A DNA stretch of 64,000 nt from Sequoia sempervirens (Eukaryota > Streptophyta > Pinopsida > Cupressales > Cupressaceae), in NCBI GenBank assembly GCA_007258455.2, contig VDFB02358134.1, forward strand, positions 207,870,407 through 207,934,406. Reading direction: 5' to 3'. This document shows positions 52,441 through 64,000 of the stretch, piece after piece. The translations under genes were made by a program, and so were the position numbers. The notes under the pieces were generated by a model that was not told where the DNA came from, ran no database searches, and worked only from the letters and a program-made list of their open reading frames with translations. How positions within the stretch are numbered: the first letter of the stretch is position 1; the number at the start of each line of letters is the position of its first letter.

Positions 52441-55400
52441 CTCTCTTGTTGAGTTTAAGAATGAACAAGATAATTCATTACTGTTGAATTTTGTACCGGC
52501 CATGATTAAGAATGGATATAATATTTTCTCTCCACACATGCTTTGCAATTGCAGTTGAATTTATTAACTAAAAATGAAAATTAGGTCTGTTAAAAGGGTT
52601 TATGTCTATTGTATGGGAAGCAGAAAACCAGGCCTTTGTAAGTTCATATGTCTTTTACAATGTTGTTCTATAGTTTTTTACATGTTTTCATTTTATGGTT
52701 TAATGTCTATAGTTTTTCTAGGGATTTTCTTTTACGCATTAAGCCATAAAAATAATCAACAATGGTAAAGAGCAGAAATATTTAAAATAGGAAAAGGAGG
52801 CATTTGCAAGTTGCTATATCTTTTACACCATCATTTTATGTTTTACTTCTTTGTCCATGTAACAATTTTTATGGCTTAATCTTTGCTGCTCAGTTAAAGA
52901 ATTAACATCATAGATTTAAATGCAATTGCAATGCATGAGTTGAAACAACAAGCATTAACCCATAAAATGTAGAGATGCAAAAAATTGTAAAATGACACTG
53001 TAAAAGATATAAGAACTTATAAACGCTTTGTCTTTCAATTCCAAAATGCTAGACATAAACCCTCCCAAAAGGAACTGATTTCACCTTCATCAAACAATTC
53101 GAGCAAATCAGTAGACAACCCAAAAATCAAAGTGTAAAAGATACAAGAACTTACAAATGCCACCTTTGTTGCTTCCAACATCATAGATGTAAACCCTCTC
53201 AACATACACAAATTTCGGCCTCATCAAATGAACAAACAACTCAATTATGCCTACATTTTTTTGTGCTAATTTTTATTATTTACTATCCTTGACTACTTTT
53301 ATGGGTTACTGTCTGTTGTTGAGTTAAAGAATTAGCAATGTATTTCATTAATGTTGATCTCTCTGCTAGCCACGATTAAGAACTAGCTCGTTTGTGTCAT
53401 TGTATCTATGGCCTAGTTTTTCTTGTTGAGTTAAAGACTAAACATGATAGTGTGTTGGTCAAGATTAAGAATGGAAGTAATAATTACTCTACACACATGC
53501 ATTGCAATTGCACTTGAATTTATTAAATAAAAATGAAAATTAGGCCTACGTAATTGGAAAATGTTTGGGTATAAAATCATTCAATCACGCCCAAAAATAT
53601 TTTGTAGAGTTTTGCTGATGTTTTGGGAAATATTTATTAAAAGCTAATTATTGATGTTTTTTTGCAATTTTGTCATTGGCTATTGGTATTTTCCTCGTGG
53701 TTTTGTCATTTCCTAATTTTTTTTAAAATAATAATTGTTATAGGGAGCTTTGCTACTGGAAATATTTTATGAGTTTCTTGGTATAGTGGTGTCTTCGCAT
53801 GCACTCTACCTAGGGATGTGTGGCATTTTAGGTAGTAGATTTGCACTTACCATTTGTGATTTCTCATTTATTGTGAGTGGACTAAAGTGTAGCTATCATT
53901 AGTGGCTTATGGAGTGAATTTTTAAGTCTGTCTATCACTCTTTCATGAATAGACAATTAATTTGGATTGGCAAAATACAAAACCATGACCAGAGTGCCAA
54001 AAGTTAATGAGGAAATTGCAAAAACATATATATACAAAATATATATATGTATATATAATTGTATATATTCATATGTATGCATGTGTATGCATATATATGT
54101 GTTTCTATGCATATATTATATATGTACATATATATATGTATGTATGTATATATGTGTGTTTTGCATTTTTCATCTACCTAGGTCTAATTTTCATTTGTTA
54201 TGAATAGATTCAAGTGCAATTGCCATTAATGTATTGCAGTGTTGAGTTTTGAGACTGTCAAGCAAAGGACTATTTTTGTTGTTTAGTACATACACACACA
54301 CACACATATATATGTGTGTAAACTAAAATGCAGCCGTCATTTGTGGCTTATGATGTGAATTTTTAAGTCTTTCTATCACTCTTTCATCAATAGACAATTA
54401 ATTTGGATTGGACAAATACAAAACCATGACCAAAATGCCAAAAGTCAATGAGGAGATTGCAAAAACATATATATATATCCTATAGTTTGTCACATTATTT
54501 TAATAAAAGAGAGTTTGGAGGATAGTTTCCAAGTTAATTGTATTTCCTTGAAACAACAAACTTCATTGAAGCATGTCTACTTGTTCAAGATACACCTAAT
54601 GCTTTCTTTATTTCTTGATCCATGGACATTGTGCACATGTTTCGCATTGTTGGTAGTAATTGACATGTATGATTGGAAATTGGAATGCATTCTTACATAG
54701 ATTTTATTTACTATAAAGATTGATAAGTTCCTTGATAATAGAAGCAATAGCTTATTGCTATAAGCCAATCAACACATGTAGCCAACAAACTCAAAAATTA
54801 CTTTAAGCAAATAGGATTTTGTTGTTTGTGATTCTAGCTACCTTTTTTCTAGATGCAGTTTTCCAACATTTGAAGAAGCAACACCAATGGCCAGATTCAT
54901 GCTAGCAAAGGAAATATGTCCCATAGTATATAGCACTACTATAAGTATAACCGCAAAAGTAGCAACAGTTGGCAGCCACTTGCCAAAAGTTATCCAAGAT
55001 TAAAATATAAGTTGAAAGAGTCTCTACTGCATTTCACATAGATCATATCAACTTCATTAGAGATCATCTAACAAGTACATGTCCATAACACAAAATAAAT
55101 ATGAATCGTATTCAAACCACATAATATGATCTGAAATAAAGTTGAATTGTAATCTATTATCGAATCTATGCATTTGAAAAAATTGCATAGCCTCAATAAA
55201 CAAACTATGGATTTGTAACACTATCTCTACCTTGTGATCAACATAGATTGTCATAGGTGCAAATTCCTATGCAATTTTAGCTTCTTTATCTATGTACAAC
55301 TTTAAACTAGTTCAAAGAGAAGGCCACAAACATATACTACAATGTATTAACTACAATTGTTTAGCATCTAAAAAATAATTGACATTGCAATTCACCTATT

Positions 55401-55842
55401 CTTCTCCTTATTCATGTGCAACCACAATATTTACAAATGTGTAAACTAGCGTAGAGCACACCTCTTCACATTGTTACAGTAGAACACTAATTTGTAAAAC
55501 TGAGGTAAGATGCCAAATAGTAAACAATTGGTATAGATTCCTACAAAACGATGACAACCACTGGAAAACACACTATGCCATGTTTCTAAATAAGAGGGTG
55601 TTGAACATTATGCATGTATCTAACATATGGTTTTAGACAATCTCCATTCTACACCAATTTTGACTAACAACTTCTCAAACTGTCTCCTATAGAGTTTCTT
55701 AGTTTCTACAACCAACATTACTCAGTGCCTATTTCAGGCTTATTTGCATAAATAAGAGGTTCATTCCTTCACCAATGTACACACATATATATAGATACAC
55801 ATATATATACATAGCCATATATATATACACACACATTTATAT

Positions 55843-55846
55843 GTGC

Positions 55847-55917
<71 letters not shown>

Positions 55918-55946
55918 AATGTAGACACAAGTACATGCAAATATAG

Positions 55947-56003
<57 letters not shown>

Positions 56004-56060
56004 CAATATATGCATACATGTATACATATGTACATATATAAACACATACATATTTACAAA
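55843..56060. repeat. CA/TA microsatellites
   Basis: (AC)n about 55856-55900 with a (TA)n tail to 55915, then a second (AC)n about 55950-55985 with (TA)n to 56003. Confidence 0.95.
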
Positions 56061-56679
56061 AACATTTGCATATATATATATAGACATGTACAAAAATATA
56101 CATAAATATATATGTATGTATATGTACTCATATATAGATATGAATATTATGTGTTTATATATGTGTGTGTGTGTATACACACTTAAATATATATGTATAC
56201 GTATGTATATATAGTTTTATATATATACATCTACATAAACATACATATATTTGGAAATATAGATGTATGCAAATATAGTTATATATATGCATTCATACAT
56301 ATAAACTTGTAATAAACAATACAAAAAATATTTTGCTTGACAGGCTCAAAATTCAACACCATAAGCCATTAATGGCAATTGTCATTGAATCTATTCAAAG
56401 TAAATAAAAATCAGTCCCTAACAAATCCAAAATGCACAACAAGCACGTATACATAAAGCAAATATTTATACATATATAAATACATATATATATAAAGAGG
56501 TGGGGAAGTAATGCTATTGCCTCAATCGTGCATGCAAAAATAAATTGTGCATCAGGAATCATGCAACAAATAATTTTGATACAGTATTGTTGATGTATAT
56601 ATGTGTGTGTGTGTGTATACATTCATACATATTTATTAACATAAATATATACATACATACATATATATGTATGCATTCA

Positions 56680-57110
56680 CACACACACGCACACACACAC
56701 ACACACATATATATGCACACATACATATATATGCATCTTTAAATATATATATATATACATATATACATATATATATGTATGTATGTATACTCATATACAC
56801 ATACATATATATAGATGTGTGTGTGTATGTACTAAACAACATAAATAGTCCTTTTTTTGAGAGACTCAAAACTCAACACCATAATCCATTAATGGAAACT
56901 ACACTTGAATCTATTCATAATAAATGAAAATTAGACCTAGATAGATGCAAAATACAAAACACAGAAACAAACATATATATACATATATATGTACATATAT
57001 GTATGTGTGTATGTGTACATATAGATATATTTTCGTACACACACACACACACACACATATATATAGATTTGTATATGTGCATATGTATATATATATATAT
57101 CATTGGCTTT
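56680..57110. repeat. Further CA/TA microsatellites
   Basis: (AC)n about 56680-56706 with TA/TG-rich flanks to 56830; (AC)n about 57037-57058 with (TA)n; interleaved with block (ii) at 56860-56945. Confidence 0.9.
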
Positions 57111-58672
57111 TGACATTCTCGGCATGGATTTGTATTTTTCCAATTCACATTGCTTTTCTTTTCATGATAGAGTGATAGACATTGAAGGATGCATATCTGT
57201 TCAAGATATATTTGATTTATCATGAATGTTTTGATGCATGTGCATCATGCATCTAATATGAGAAAATGAATGAATAATGCAAATAATACTTTGCTTGGTA
57301 GACTTTAAACTTCACACCATAAGCCATTAACAACGCCTGCACTTCAGTCTACTCACAATAAATAGAAATTCACAAATAGTAAATGCAAATGCACTAATCA
57401 AAATGGCTCGTGTCACCAGTAACAGTCAGCGCCAAGACATGACAATAGAAAAAAACTCATGACATAGTTGCAATGGAAAAGTTCATTACAATAATTAAAT
57501 AATTTAGAGAATGAGAAAACAACACAAATAATAGACACACATAAAACTTAAAACCCATGAAATATTTCAAATACAAAAAATTATCATTTTCATGCAATAG
57601 ATTCAAGTGCAAGGAACATGCATACATGCACAAAAACAATTACTTCAATTCTTAATCATGGCTAGTAGAGAAATCGATACTAATGAATTAGGGTGTTAAG
57701 TCTGTACCTCAACAACAAACACTAAACCATAAAAAATAGTGAAGGATAGTGAAGAATAGACATTAACAAATAAAATGCAGACAACAACAAACAACAGACA
57801 TTAACCCATAAAATGTAGAGATGTAAGAAACTATAAAATGACACTATAAAATTCATACGAACTTACAAACACTTCATTTTTCACTCCCAATATACAGTAG
57901 ACATAAAGCCTCTCAACAATACTAACAGGCTTATGCATATATAGTTCACCATCTCTATTTAATGTCAATAGACTGCAATGCGACTGTCATTAATGGCTTA
58001 TGGAATAAAGTTCAATGATTTGCAATGTTTACTCATTTGCTTAATCATGACTAGTAGAAAGATCGACATTAATGAAATGTTAAGTCTTTAACTGAACAAT
58101 GGAAACTAACCCATAGAAGCAGTCAAAGATAGCTAAAAATAGACATTAACACAAAAAATACAAACAACAAACAATAGACATTAACCCATAAAATGCAAAG
58201 ATGTAAAATACTATAAAATGACACTGTAAAAGACATACAAACTTACAAATGTAAACCCTTTCAACAGACATAGATTTAATGATTTTATACCCAGACATTT
58301 TCCAATTACTTAGGCCTAATTTTCATTTTCATTTAATAAATTCAACTATAGTTGTAATGCATGCGTTTAGAAAATGCACACAACAACAAACAATAGACAT
58401 TAACCAATAAAATGCAAAGTTGTAAAAAACAACCAAATGACACTGTAAAAGGTGTATGAACTTACAAACGCCTCATTTTCTGCTCCCAATACAATAAACG
58501 TAGACCCTCTCAATAGACACATATTGAATGATTTTATACCTAGTCATTTTCCAATTACTTAGACCTAATTTTCATTTCCATTTAATAAATTCAATTATAG
58601 TTGCAATGCATGTGCATATATATGTATACATACATCTAAATGCAGACACAAGTACATGCAGATATAGATACA

Positions 58673-58833
58673 CACACACACATATCTATATCTATATCTA
58701 TATCTATATCTATATCTATATCTATATCTATATCTATATCTATATCTATATATAGATATAGATATAGATATAGATATAGATATAGATATAGATATAGATA
58801 TAGATATAGATATAGATATAGATATAGATATAT
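58673..58833. repeat. (TATCTA)n / (TAGATA)n palindromic microsatellite
   Basis: About 11 TATCTA units (58683-58748) run directly into about 13 units of the complementary TAGATA (58753-58831) through a tatata centre, forming a near-perfect inverted repeat of over 60 bp per arm. Confidence 0.95.
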
Positions 58834-59453
58834 ACAATATATGCACACATGTATACATATGTACATATATAAGCACATACATATTTGCAAAAAAAATTGC
58901 ATAGATAGATACATATATACATGTACAAAAATATACATGAATATATATGTATGCATATATACTCATATATAGATATGAATATATACACATATATAAATGT
59001 ATATGTGTTTACATATATATATACACACACACATAAATATATATGTATACGTATGTATATATATACATAGACACACACACACACATATATATATATGTAT
59101 GTTTATGTATATATATATAGAGAGACTTGTAAAAAACAATACAAAAAATCTTTGGCTTGACATGCTCAAAATTCAACACCGTAAGTTGTTAATGGCAATT
59201 GCAATTGAATCTATTCAAAGTAAATGAAAATCAGTCCCTAATAAATGTGAAATGCACAACACACACGTGCACATAAAATAGATATTTATACATACACACA
59301 TATATATACATATATATATGTATATATGCAAATATAGATAGGCGGGGAAGTAATGTTATTGCCTCAACCATGCATGCAAAAATTGTGCATAGGGAATCAC
59401 ACCACAAATCATTTTGATATAATATTGTTGATGTATATGTGTGTGTGTGCATG

Positions 59454-59494
<41 letters not shown>

Positions 59495-59506
59495 TATATT
59501 GATCGA

Positions 59507-60033
59507 TAATAGGTTTTTATTTTATTAATATTATGAAAAAGTAATACATATATTAAAATATTTGCAACACCCCAAAACCCCCCCAGCCAACAACATCTAA
59601 CCCTAACCAGAAACACCGAAGAGAAACCCACGTAAACCCTTCCACCCTTTACAATATAAACTTCATTAAACCAGTAGATGTTGAGAATTCATAATATCTT
59701 TAACACCAAAAAGTAGAAATTTGAACTCGTTGATACTGATTGCACCAACCTTCTGCCAAGACACAACTTTGATCACCCTTCTTCACAGTTCTCCTTCCTA
59801 GTTGCTAACCAATTGCTTCACTTCCTGCTTCATATCCATCGGCTCCATGCAACACTTCACCCCAGCAAAAAACCTTCTTCAAAATGCTCTCCCCATCACA
59901 AAAAGGAAACTCCACATCACTTAAGCTTCACCCCTTCCCTCCCTCTTCGAGCTCTTCCCCTACACACAAACCGCTTCCACCTTGGAAACTGACTGGGTAG
60001 GGTAATGTTCCCCTACCATGTTGTTGCTTCTTG
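59507..60033 (-). other. LINE 2 3' untranslated end
   Basis: No coding frame. Contains a G-rich run (minus: GGGGGGGTTTTGGGGTG) near 59570 and the A-rich terminus. Confidence 0.6.
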
Positions 60034-60495
60034 TCAATGTAGAGCCAACTTCATATTCTCCCAAGCAGCGAAGATTTCCAGCTTGTATGCATCCCGGTCA
60101 ACTCTCTTCCACCATCTCATGAAGGGAATTAACCCTTCTTCTGTGGCCTCATCCATATCCTCAATTCCTTTCGAAACATCATATCCAACACCCAAAATAT
60201 CCCATTCAAGCAAATAATCCATTTTCCCGAGGAGATCTTCCACAAAGAGCGATTGAATTACCCAGTTAATCACTTCAACATCTTCATTTAGCTCGAGGCC
60301 CCACGTGAATATCATTGAGGCAATATCCACATTCATCCTACCTCTATGGGTTAAATGCACACCCAATGTCTCTAGGATCACTTCCACCACATCATCATGA
60401 GGATTCTTCAAAACAAACTTCAACGTGAATGTTGACACTAGTCCAAAAAACCCCTTTGGTTGGAGTTTTGTTGAGAAGACATACATCACTTCCAT
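60034..60495 (-). CDS. Unexplained 153-codon ORF in LINE 2 3' region
   Basis: Clean frame from 60495 to 60034, acidic, with a balanced amino-acid mix: PHDDVVEVILETLGVHLTHR, ASMIFTWGLELNEDVEVINWV, LIPFMRWWKRVDRDAYKLE. It lies 350 bp beyond the RNase H, where plant LINEs normally have only untranslated sequence. No domain recognised. It is the least damaged frame of this otherwise ruined LINE. Could be a captured host fragment, an unusual extra LINE ORF, or another element's remnant. Confidence 0.45.
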   Translation of the reverse strand: MEVMYVFSTKLQPKGFFGLVSTFTLKFVLKNPHDDVVEVILETLGVHLTHRGRMNVDIASMIFTWGLELNEDVEVINWVIQSLFVEDLLGKMDYLLEWDILGVGYDVSKGIEDMDEATEEGLIPFMRWWKRVDRDAYKLEIFAAWENMKLALH

Positions 60496-60845
60496 TTTCC
60501 AAAATCTTGCACCACCAGATCACTCCACCAAAATTAGTAAAAGCAATGACTGCAACTCTTTTTAAAATCCTCCTCATTTGTGCCAGAGCTATCATTTTTC
60601 TAGCTTCATCCTACCCCTGCCACTACAATTACTCCAACCGCTGCCACTACCACCTGAATGGACCCAAAAGCTACAAAAATGACAACATTAAAAACTTCAC
60701 CCAAGGTTTATTTAAGCCTGACACCCTTAACAACAATAGATAAAGGCCAGTTGGGAACTGCCCACCATACACCAAAGTCCTACCAAGAACTAAATACACC
60801 TGAAGCTTTTTAAACGTTTGTACTATACAGTATTGCCATCACTTA

Positions 60846-61320
60846 TCATGAATGGACGTAAACCCACCCTTCTATCAGGATCTCTTGGAAAAAAACTTCC
60901 ACATGTACTTCCCCTATCACATCAAAGGATACTGCCCACCTAGAAAGGCTATTCGCTTCCCCATTGCCAGCACGGTAGATATGACTGACTTTAAAACTTT
61001 CAAAGGATTCTAGCTCTTTTAAAATTGAGTGAATATAAGCCTGTAGGTGCCAAGCCACAACCCCACCATTTATGATGGCTTGGATGATTACCAAAGAATC
61101 TCCCTCCAAGTGCAAATTTCTAACCCCCATTGTCCTAGCCAGTTCAACAGTCAATAAGGTTTCTTCTACTTCGGCTACATTATTCGTGCCATCCTCTAGC
61201 TTTTTCACCCCAATTAAAATCAAATTTCCCAAACTATCTCAGACAATTTCCCATGCTCCAGAAGGGCCTTGGTTGCCTTTGGAAACCCCATCAAAATTTT
61301 CTTTATGCCACCCTTTAGGA
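60846..61320 (-). pseudogene. LINE 2 RNase H domain
   Basis: NFDGVSKGNQGPSG (first Asp, about 61300), NVAEVEETL (Glu), LEGDS (Asp), then YRAGNGEANSLS, where the usual final Asp is Asn. A TGA at about 61239 fits CGA to TGA. Confidence 0.75.
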
Positions 61321-61402
61321 GGCTTTTCCCAAACAACATCCTTCTCCACATTCTACACTCCATTCAAAACCGCCTCAGCTTTCCAAGGTGTTATCTTTAG
61401 CC

Positions 61403-61862
61403 CTAGCCACACACATTGAAACCTGCCATCCTCCACTGAAAAGGGACACTTTTTAGTTGGAATTGTGAAGCAGCAAAACTCACCACTTTAGTGATTGATT
61501 GATTAGTTCTATTTAGAATACTATTCACCAATTCTTTTTTATCCTCAAAAATCCTTCTATTATGCTCCTTCCAAAGTTCCCATATCACAAGAGATGGGAT
61601 TTCCACCCAAACACTTGAGAAGAGAGAATTTCTAAAGGGGCTTGGCTAGCTCTCAAAGACACCCTTCAAAGGAGTTGTAAAGAGGGCCAAACCAACCAAG
61701 CTTCAACCTCAAAGAATCCCAACAAGCAGATGCCACTTTACAATTGAGAAGTAAGTGATCTGTTGTCTCTTCTGCCTTGTCACACAAGACATACTTTGTT
61801 AGACCAACAAAACCCAGCCTCTTCCTCCTTTCACCATAAAGGATTCTCCCCTTCACCACCAA
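61403..61862 (-). pseudogene. LINE 2 zf-RVT region
   Basis: 61862-61653: LCDKAEETTDHLLLNCKVASACWDSL; 61606-61403: IWELWKEHNRRIFEDKK. The order and motifs match the region in the other LINE (ETTNHLLLLC, IWQLWCERNNQIF). Confidence 0.75.
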
Positions 61863-62198
61863 CCAAGCAAAGGCTCCTACCTTGGGTAAGCAATCCTTGC
61901 TCTAGCATAATTTTTTTTGCCAAAAGATCTCACCCTCTAAAGAGTCCAAAAGTTGATAACCAATCTTAACTGAATAATTTCCATTCACTAAGCCACACCA
62001 AACCACCTTATCTTCTGTGCTAGTGGGTAAAACTTGTCTACCCCTGAAGATTTCCTTCATTTTTAAAACTTGAAATTATGAAAGGTCTGCAAAGGTAACC
62101 TCCTTCCATCCCCACTCCTAGCCAAAAGGACTCCGTTTAAGCTCTAGGTAGTTTCCAACTTTGTCACCCCATCTTTACATAAAAAATTTCCTTAGCTC

Positions 62199-62762
62199 TT
62201 ACACCCCCTCCTCTTCCCTCAATATTAGATACCCATTCCATGAATCATCCCAAAACTTGGCATTTAACCCATTCCCAATTTTCCAAGTGACATGATTAAT
62301 AATTACAGATCTACAAGAAACTATAAAGTTCCATATTGTAAACCCCTTCAAAGGATTCCTAATAGTGAGAATCCGATGATCAACTGCAAAATCCAAATAT
62401 TTTGTTTTTAGGATTTTAACCCACAAGAGATCATGGTTTTTATAGATACTCCAAACTAACTTAGCACCCAGAGCTTCATTCATCAAATACCAATCTCTTA
62501 AACCAGCCCCCCCTTTTTCTTTAGCTCTATGAATTTTCTCCCATGCTAACAATGGGATTTTGTCTTGTTCATTTGCTCCATTCCAAAAGAGCTTCCTCAT
62601 CTGCTGCCCAATTGACCTCACCACCTTCTTTGGAATTTTCAAGCACATCATAGAGAAAATAGGAATGGTCGAAATCACATTTTTTAGCATGAGAATTTGA
62701 CCAGCAACAATAAGCCATTTTCTTTTCCAACCGTCCATCCTGCTTAAGCAACTATCCACCAA
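62199..62762 (-). pseudogene. LINE 2 RT C-terminal region
   Basis: 187 codons: WKRKWLIVAGQILMLKNVISTIPIFSM, KEKGGAGLRDWYLMNEALGAKLVW, KYLDFAVDHRILTIRNP. Alignable by eye with 39030-39409 of LINE 1. Confidence 0.8.
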
Positions 62763-63438
62763 TTCTTTCCAAATTCCTACCTTATTAGCAACCCCAAAGA
62801 GGGGTATGCCTAAAAACTTACTCGAAAGTGATCTTGCTCACATTCCTAAGATCCTATAGATTTCAAGTTGTTTTGAATGGGAACATGAAAGAAAAAAATT
62901 TATGACTTCCACCAATTGATGCATTGACTAGAAGCCCTCCCATATTCATCTAGATACTCTTTCATAACCTAAGCTTCTCTATAGGATGCTTCCCCCAACA
63001 GAAAAGTGTCATTAGCAAATTAAAGATGTAATATAGGATCAACCCCTTTAACAACAACAATGCCTTTCCAAAGCCCATTACACCTTTTCTTAACAATCAA
63101 TCTCCCAAAAGATTCAACCATGATGATAAAAAGGAAGGGAGAAATGGGATCTCCTTTCATGATCCCCTTGTTGGATTCAAAAAAACCTTGATGGCTTCCA
63201 TTTAATAAAACAAAAAAATGAGGGGTGCTAATGCAGCTCCGAATCCAAGCTACCCAATCTTTGTTGACCCAAACTTCTCAAGGACCTTCAAAAGGAAACC
63301 CCTATTGACTTTTTCATAAGCCCTTTTAATATCAAGCTTCACCATCATCTTCTCCAATTTTTCCATTCTTAACATATGGATGGCCTCATGAACAACAATC
63401 ACACCTTCAAAAATAGACCTATTTGAGGAGAAACCACT
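62763..63438 (-). pseudogene. LINE 2 RT core, heavily mutated
   Basis: Motif A reads LDIKRAYEKV (about 63340-63311). Motif C at 63008-63019 reads FAND, the first catalytic Asp changed to Asn. The region has many stops. Confidence 0.7.
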
Positions 63439-64000
63439 CTACCCCATAGAGATCACCGAAGGCAGAACTTTTTTCAATATGTTAGCAATCACTTTGGAAA
63501 TAACCTTGTAGATCATGTTGCATAAAGAAATAGGTCTATGATCCTGAAAATAATTAACCTCTGATCTTTTAGGGACCAGGGCAATAAATGTGTTGTTCAG
63601 ATCCTTCAAAACAAAGCCATTACTTCTGGATTCTTCAACCACTTCCATAAATCCTGAGCAAAGATATCCCATAATTTCTAAAAGAAATAGGTTGGAAAGC
63701 CATCCAGCCCTGGGGCCTTATCTCCCCCTAAACTAAACACATCCTTTTTCACTTCTTTTACAAAGACCTTCTCCATTAACATAACATTTTGGGCCTCCGA
63801 AACCACACTAGGAATGTTGTCTAATATCTTCCAATCTAAATTTTCCCCATAACTATTCTCCTTACATAACCTAGAGAAGAAATTAGCTACTTCCTTGTTT
63901 ATCTGCTCACTTTCAGACAAAACATTCCCAACCATATCCTTGATTGAGAAAACCTTATTGCTTGCTCTGCACACTTTTATTGAATTGTGAAAGAATTTTG
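63439..64000 (-). pseudogene. LINE 2 RT N-terminal part, cut by window edge
   Basis: 63974-63678 gives SLGGDKAPGLDGFPTYFF; 63672-63439 gives DLNNTFIALVPKR and DHRPISLCNMIYKVISKV, the standard opening motifs of plant L1 RT. The element continues to the right of the window. Confidence 0.8.

Larger units (their letters stand above)
52446..59506. repeat. Microsatellite-rich repeat family, about 7 kb
   Basis: No gene. At least three recurring blocks: (i) acccataaaatg...gatgyaaaa...aaatgacactgtaaaag...acttacaaa at about 52955, 57795, 58190 and 58405; (ii) ctcaacaccataagccatta...tgaatctattca at about 56345, 56870, 57310, 59165 and inverted at about 54190; (iii) ggattggcaaaatacaaaac...aattgcaaaaacatatata at about 53960, 54405 and inverted at about 57090. 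Blocks (ii) and (iii) flank TA/CA microsatellites, so the microsatellites are part of the repeated unit. All long frames here arise from the microsatellites. Confidence 0.7.
59507..64000 (-). mobile_element. L1-type LINE on the minus strand, runs off the right edge
   Basis: RT, zf-RVT and RNase H pieces in that order from right to left. The 3' end reads ...AATAAAATAAAAACCTATTATCGATCAA and then passes into TA/TG microsatellite instead of poly(A). Many stops; catalytic RT motif mutated. Different in sequence from the LINE at 37-41 kb but clearly the same superfamily. Confidence 0.88.

Noticed and set aside
55761..59169. Long Tyr/Ile/Cys/Val/His frames (for example 55761-56180, 58595-58990)
   Set aside because: They are translations of CA/TA/TATCTA microsatellites with no coding signal.
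1..64000. rRNA, tRNA, telomere repeat or intact host gene
   Set aside because: No rRNA or tRNA cloverleaf sequence, no TTTAGGG array, and no intron-containing host gene with an intact frame was recognised.

Overview
The window is plant nuclear DNA made almost entirely of transposable elements, with no host gene that I can support. The element set is plant-specific: a Tat-type Ty3/gypsy element with a second, archaeal-type RNase H; two gag-only copia elements; L1-like LINEs carrying a zf-RVT segment and a terminal RNase H; and a CACTA terminus. Old, diverged, nested insertions and the lack of genes over 64 kb suggest a very large seed-plant genome, most likely a gymnosperm. That last step is inference.

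Layout. (1) 1 to about 13.5 kb: a minus-strand Tat gypsy element. From right to left it has a 5' LTR (about 13.5-11.68 kb) with a TATA box and a 22-bp minisatellite, a primer-binding site at 11.66 kb, a leader with a second copy of the same minisatellite, gag (10.24-7.64 kb), pol (7.37-2.44 kb), and a 3' region that ends at the window edge with an ORF on the opposite strand. Gag and pol share one frame and are split only by two TAG codons. (2) 13.5-19.7 kb: AT-rich DNA with one decayed multi-exon gene-like tract (14.1-16.1 kb, minus) and a 150-bp tandem duplication. (3) 19.7-27.2 kb: a decayed Gln/Pro-rich gag-like tract split by a copia element at 20883-26872, which has 1.15-kb LTRs and carries unfamiliar ORFs instead of pol. 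(4) 28.2-33.8 kb: three copies (two direct, one inverted and truncated) of an undescribed roughly 1-kb family with terminal inverted repeats, full of short quasi-palindromes. (5) A 100-N gap at 33974-34073, a CACTA right end at 35198, and an inverted repeat of a coding-like fragment at 35.55-36.3 kb. (6) 37125-41512: a 5'-truncated plus-strand LINE bounded by a 14-bp target-site duplication. (7) 42448-52440: a copia element with 3.5-kb LTRs, longer than its 3.0-kb interior, flanked by a perfect CTCTC duplication and inserted in a microsatellite-rich repeat family that resumes at 52.4-59.5 kb. (8) 59.5 kb to the right edge: a second LINE on the minus strand with a dead RT motif and an unexplained 153-codon ORF near its 3' end.

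Many of the stop codons that interrupt these elements fit single C-to-T changes on one strand or the other (CAG to TAG, CGA to TGA, TGG to TGA or TAG), as expected from deamination of methylated cytosine in silenced plant transposons. Nothing here forms an operon or host pathway. The genes work together only as retrotransposon machinery: gag shell, protease, RT/RNase H and integrase for the gypsy element; endonuclease and RT for the LINEs. The copia and inverted-repeat elements would depend on proteins supplied from elsewhere.
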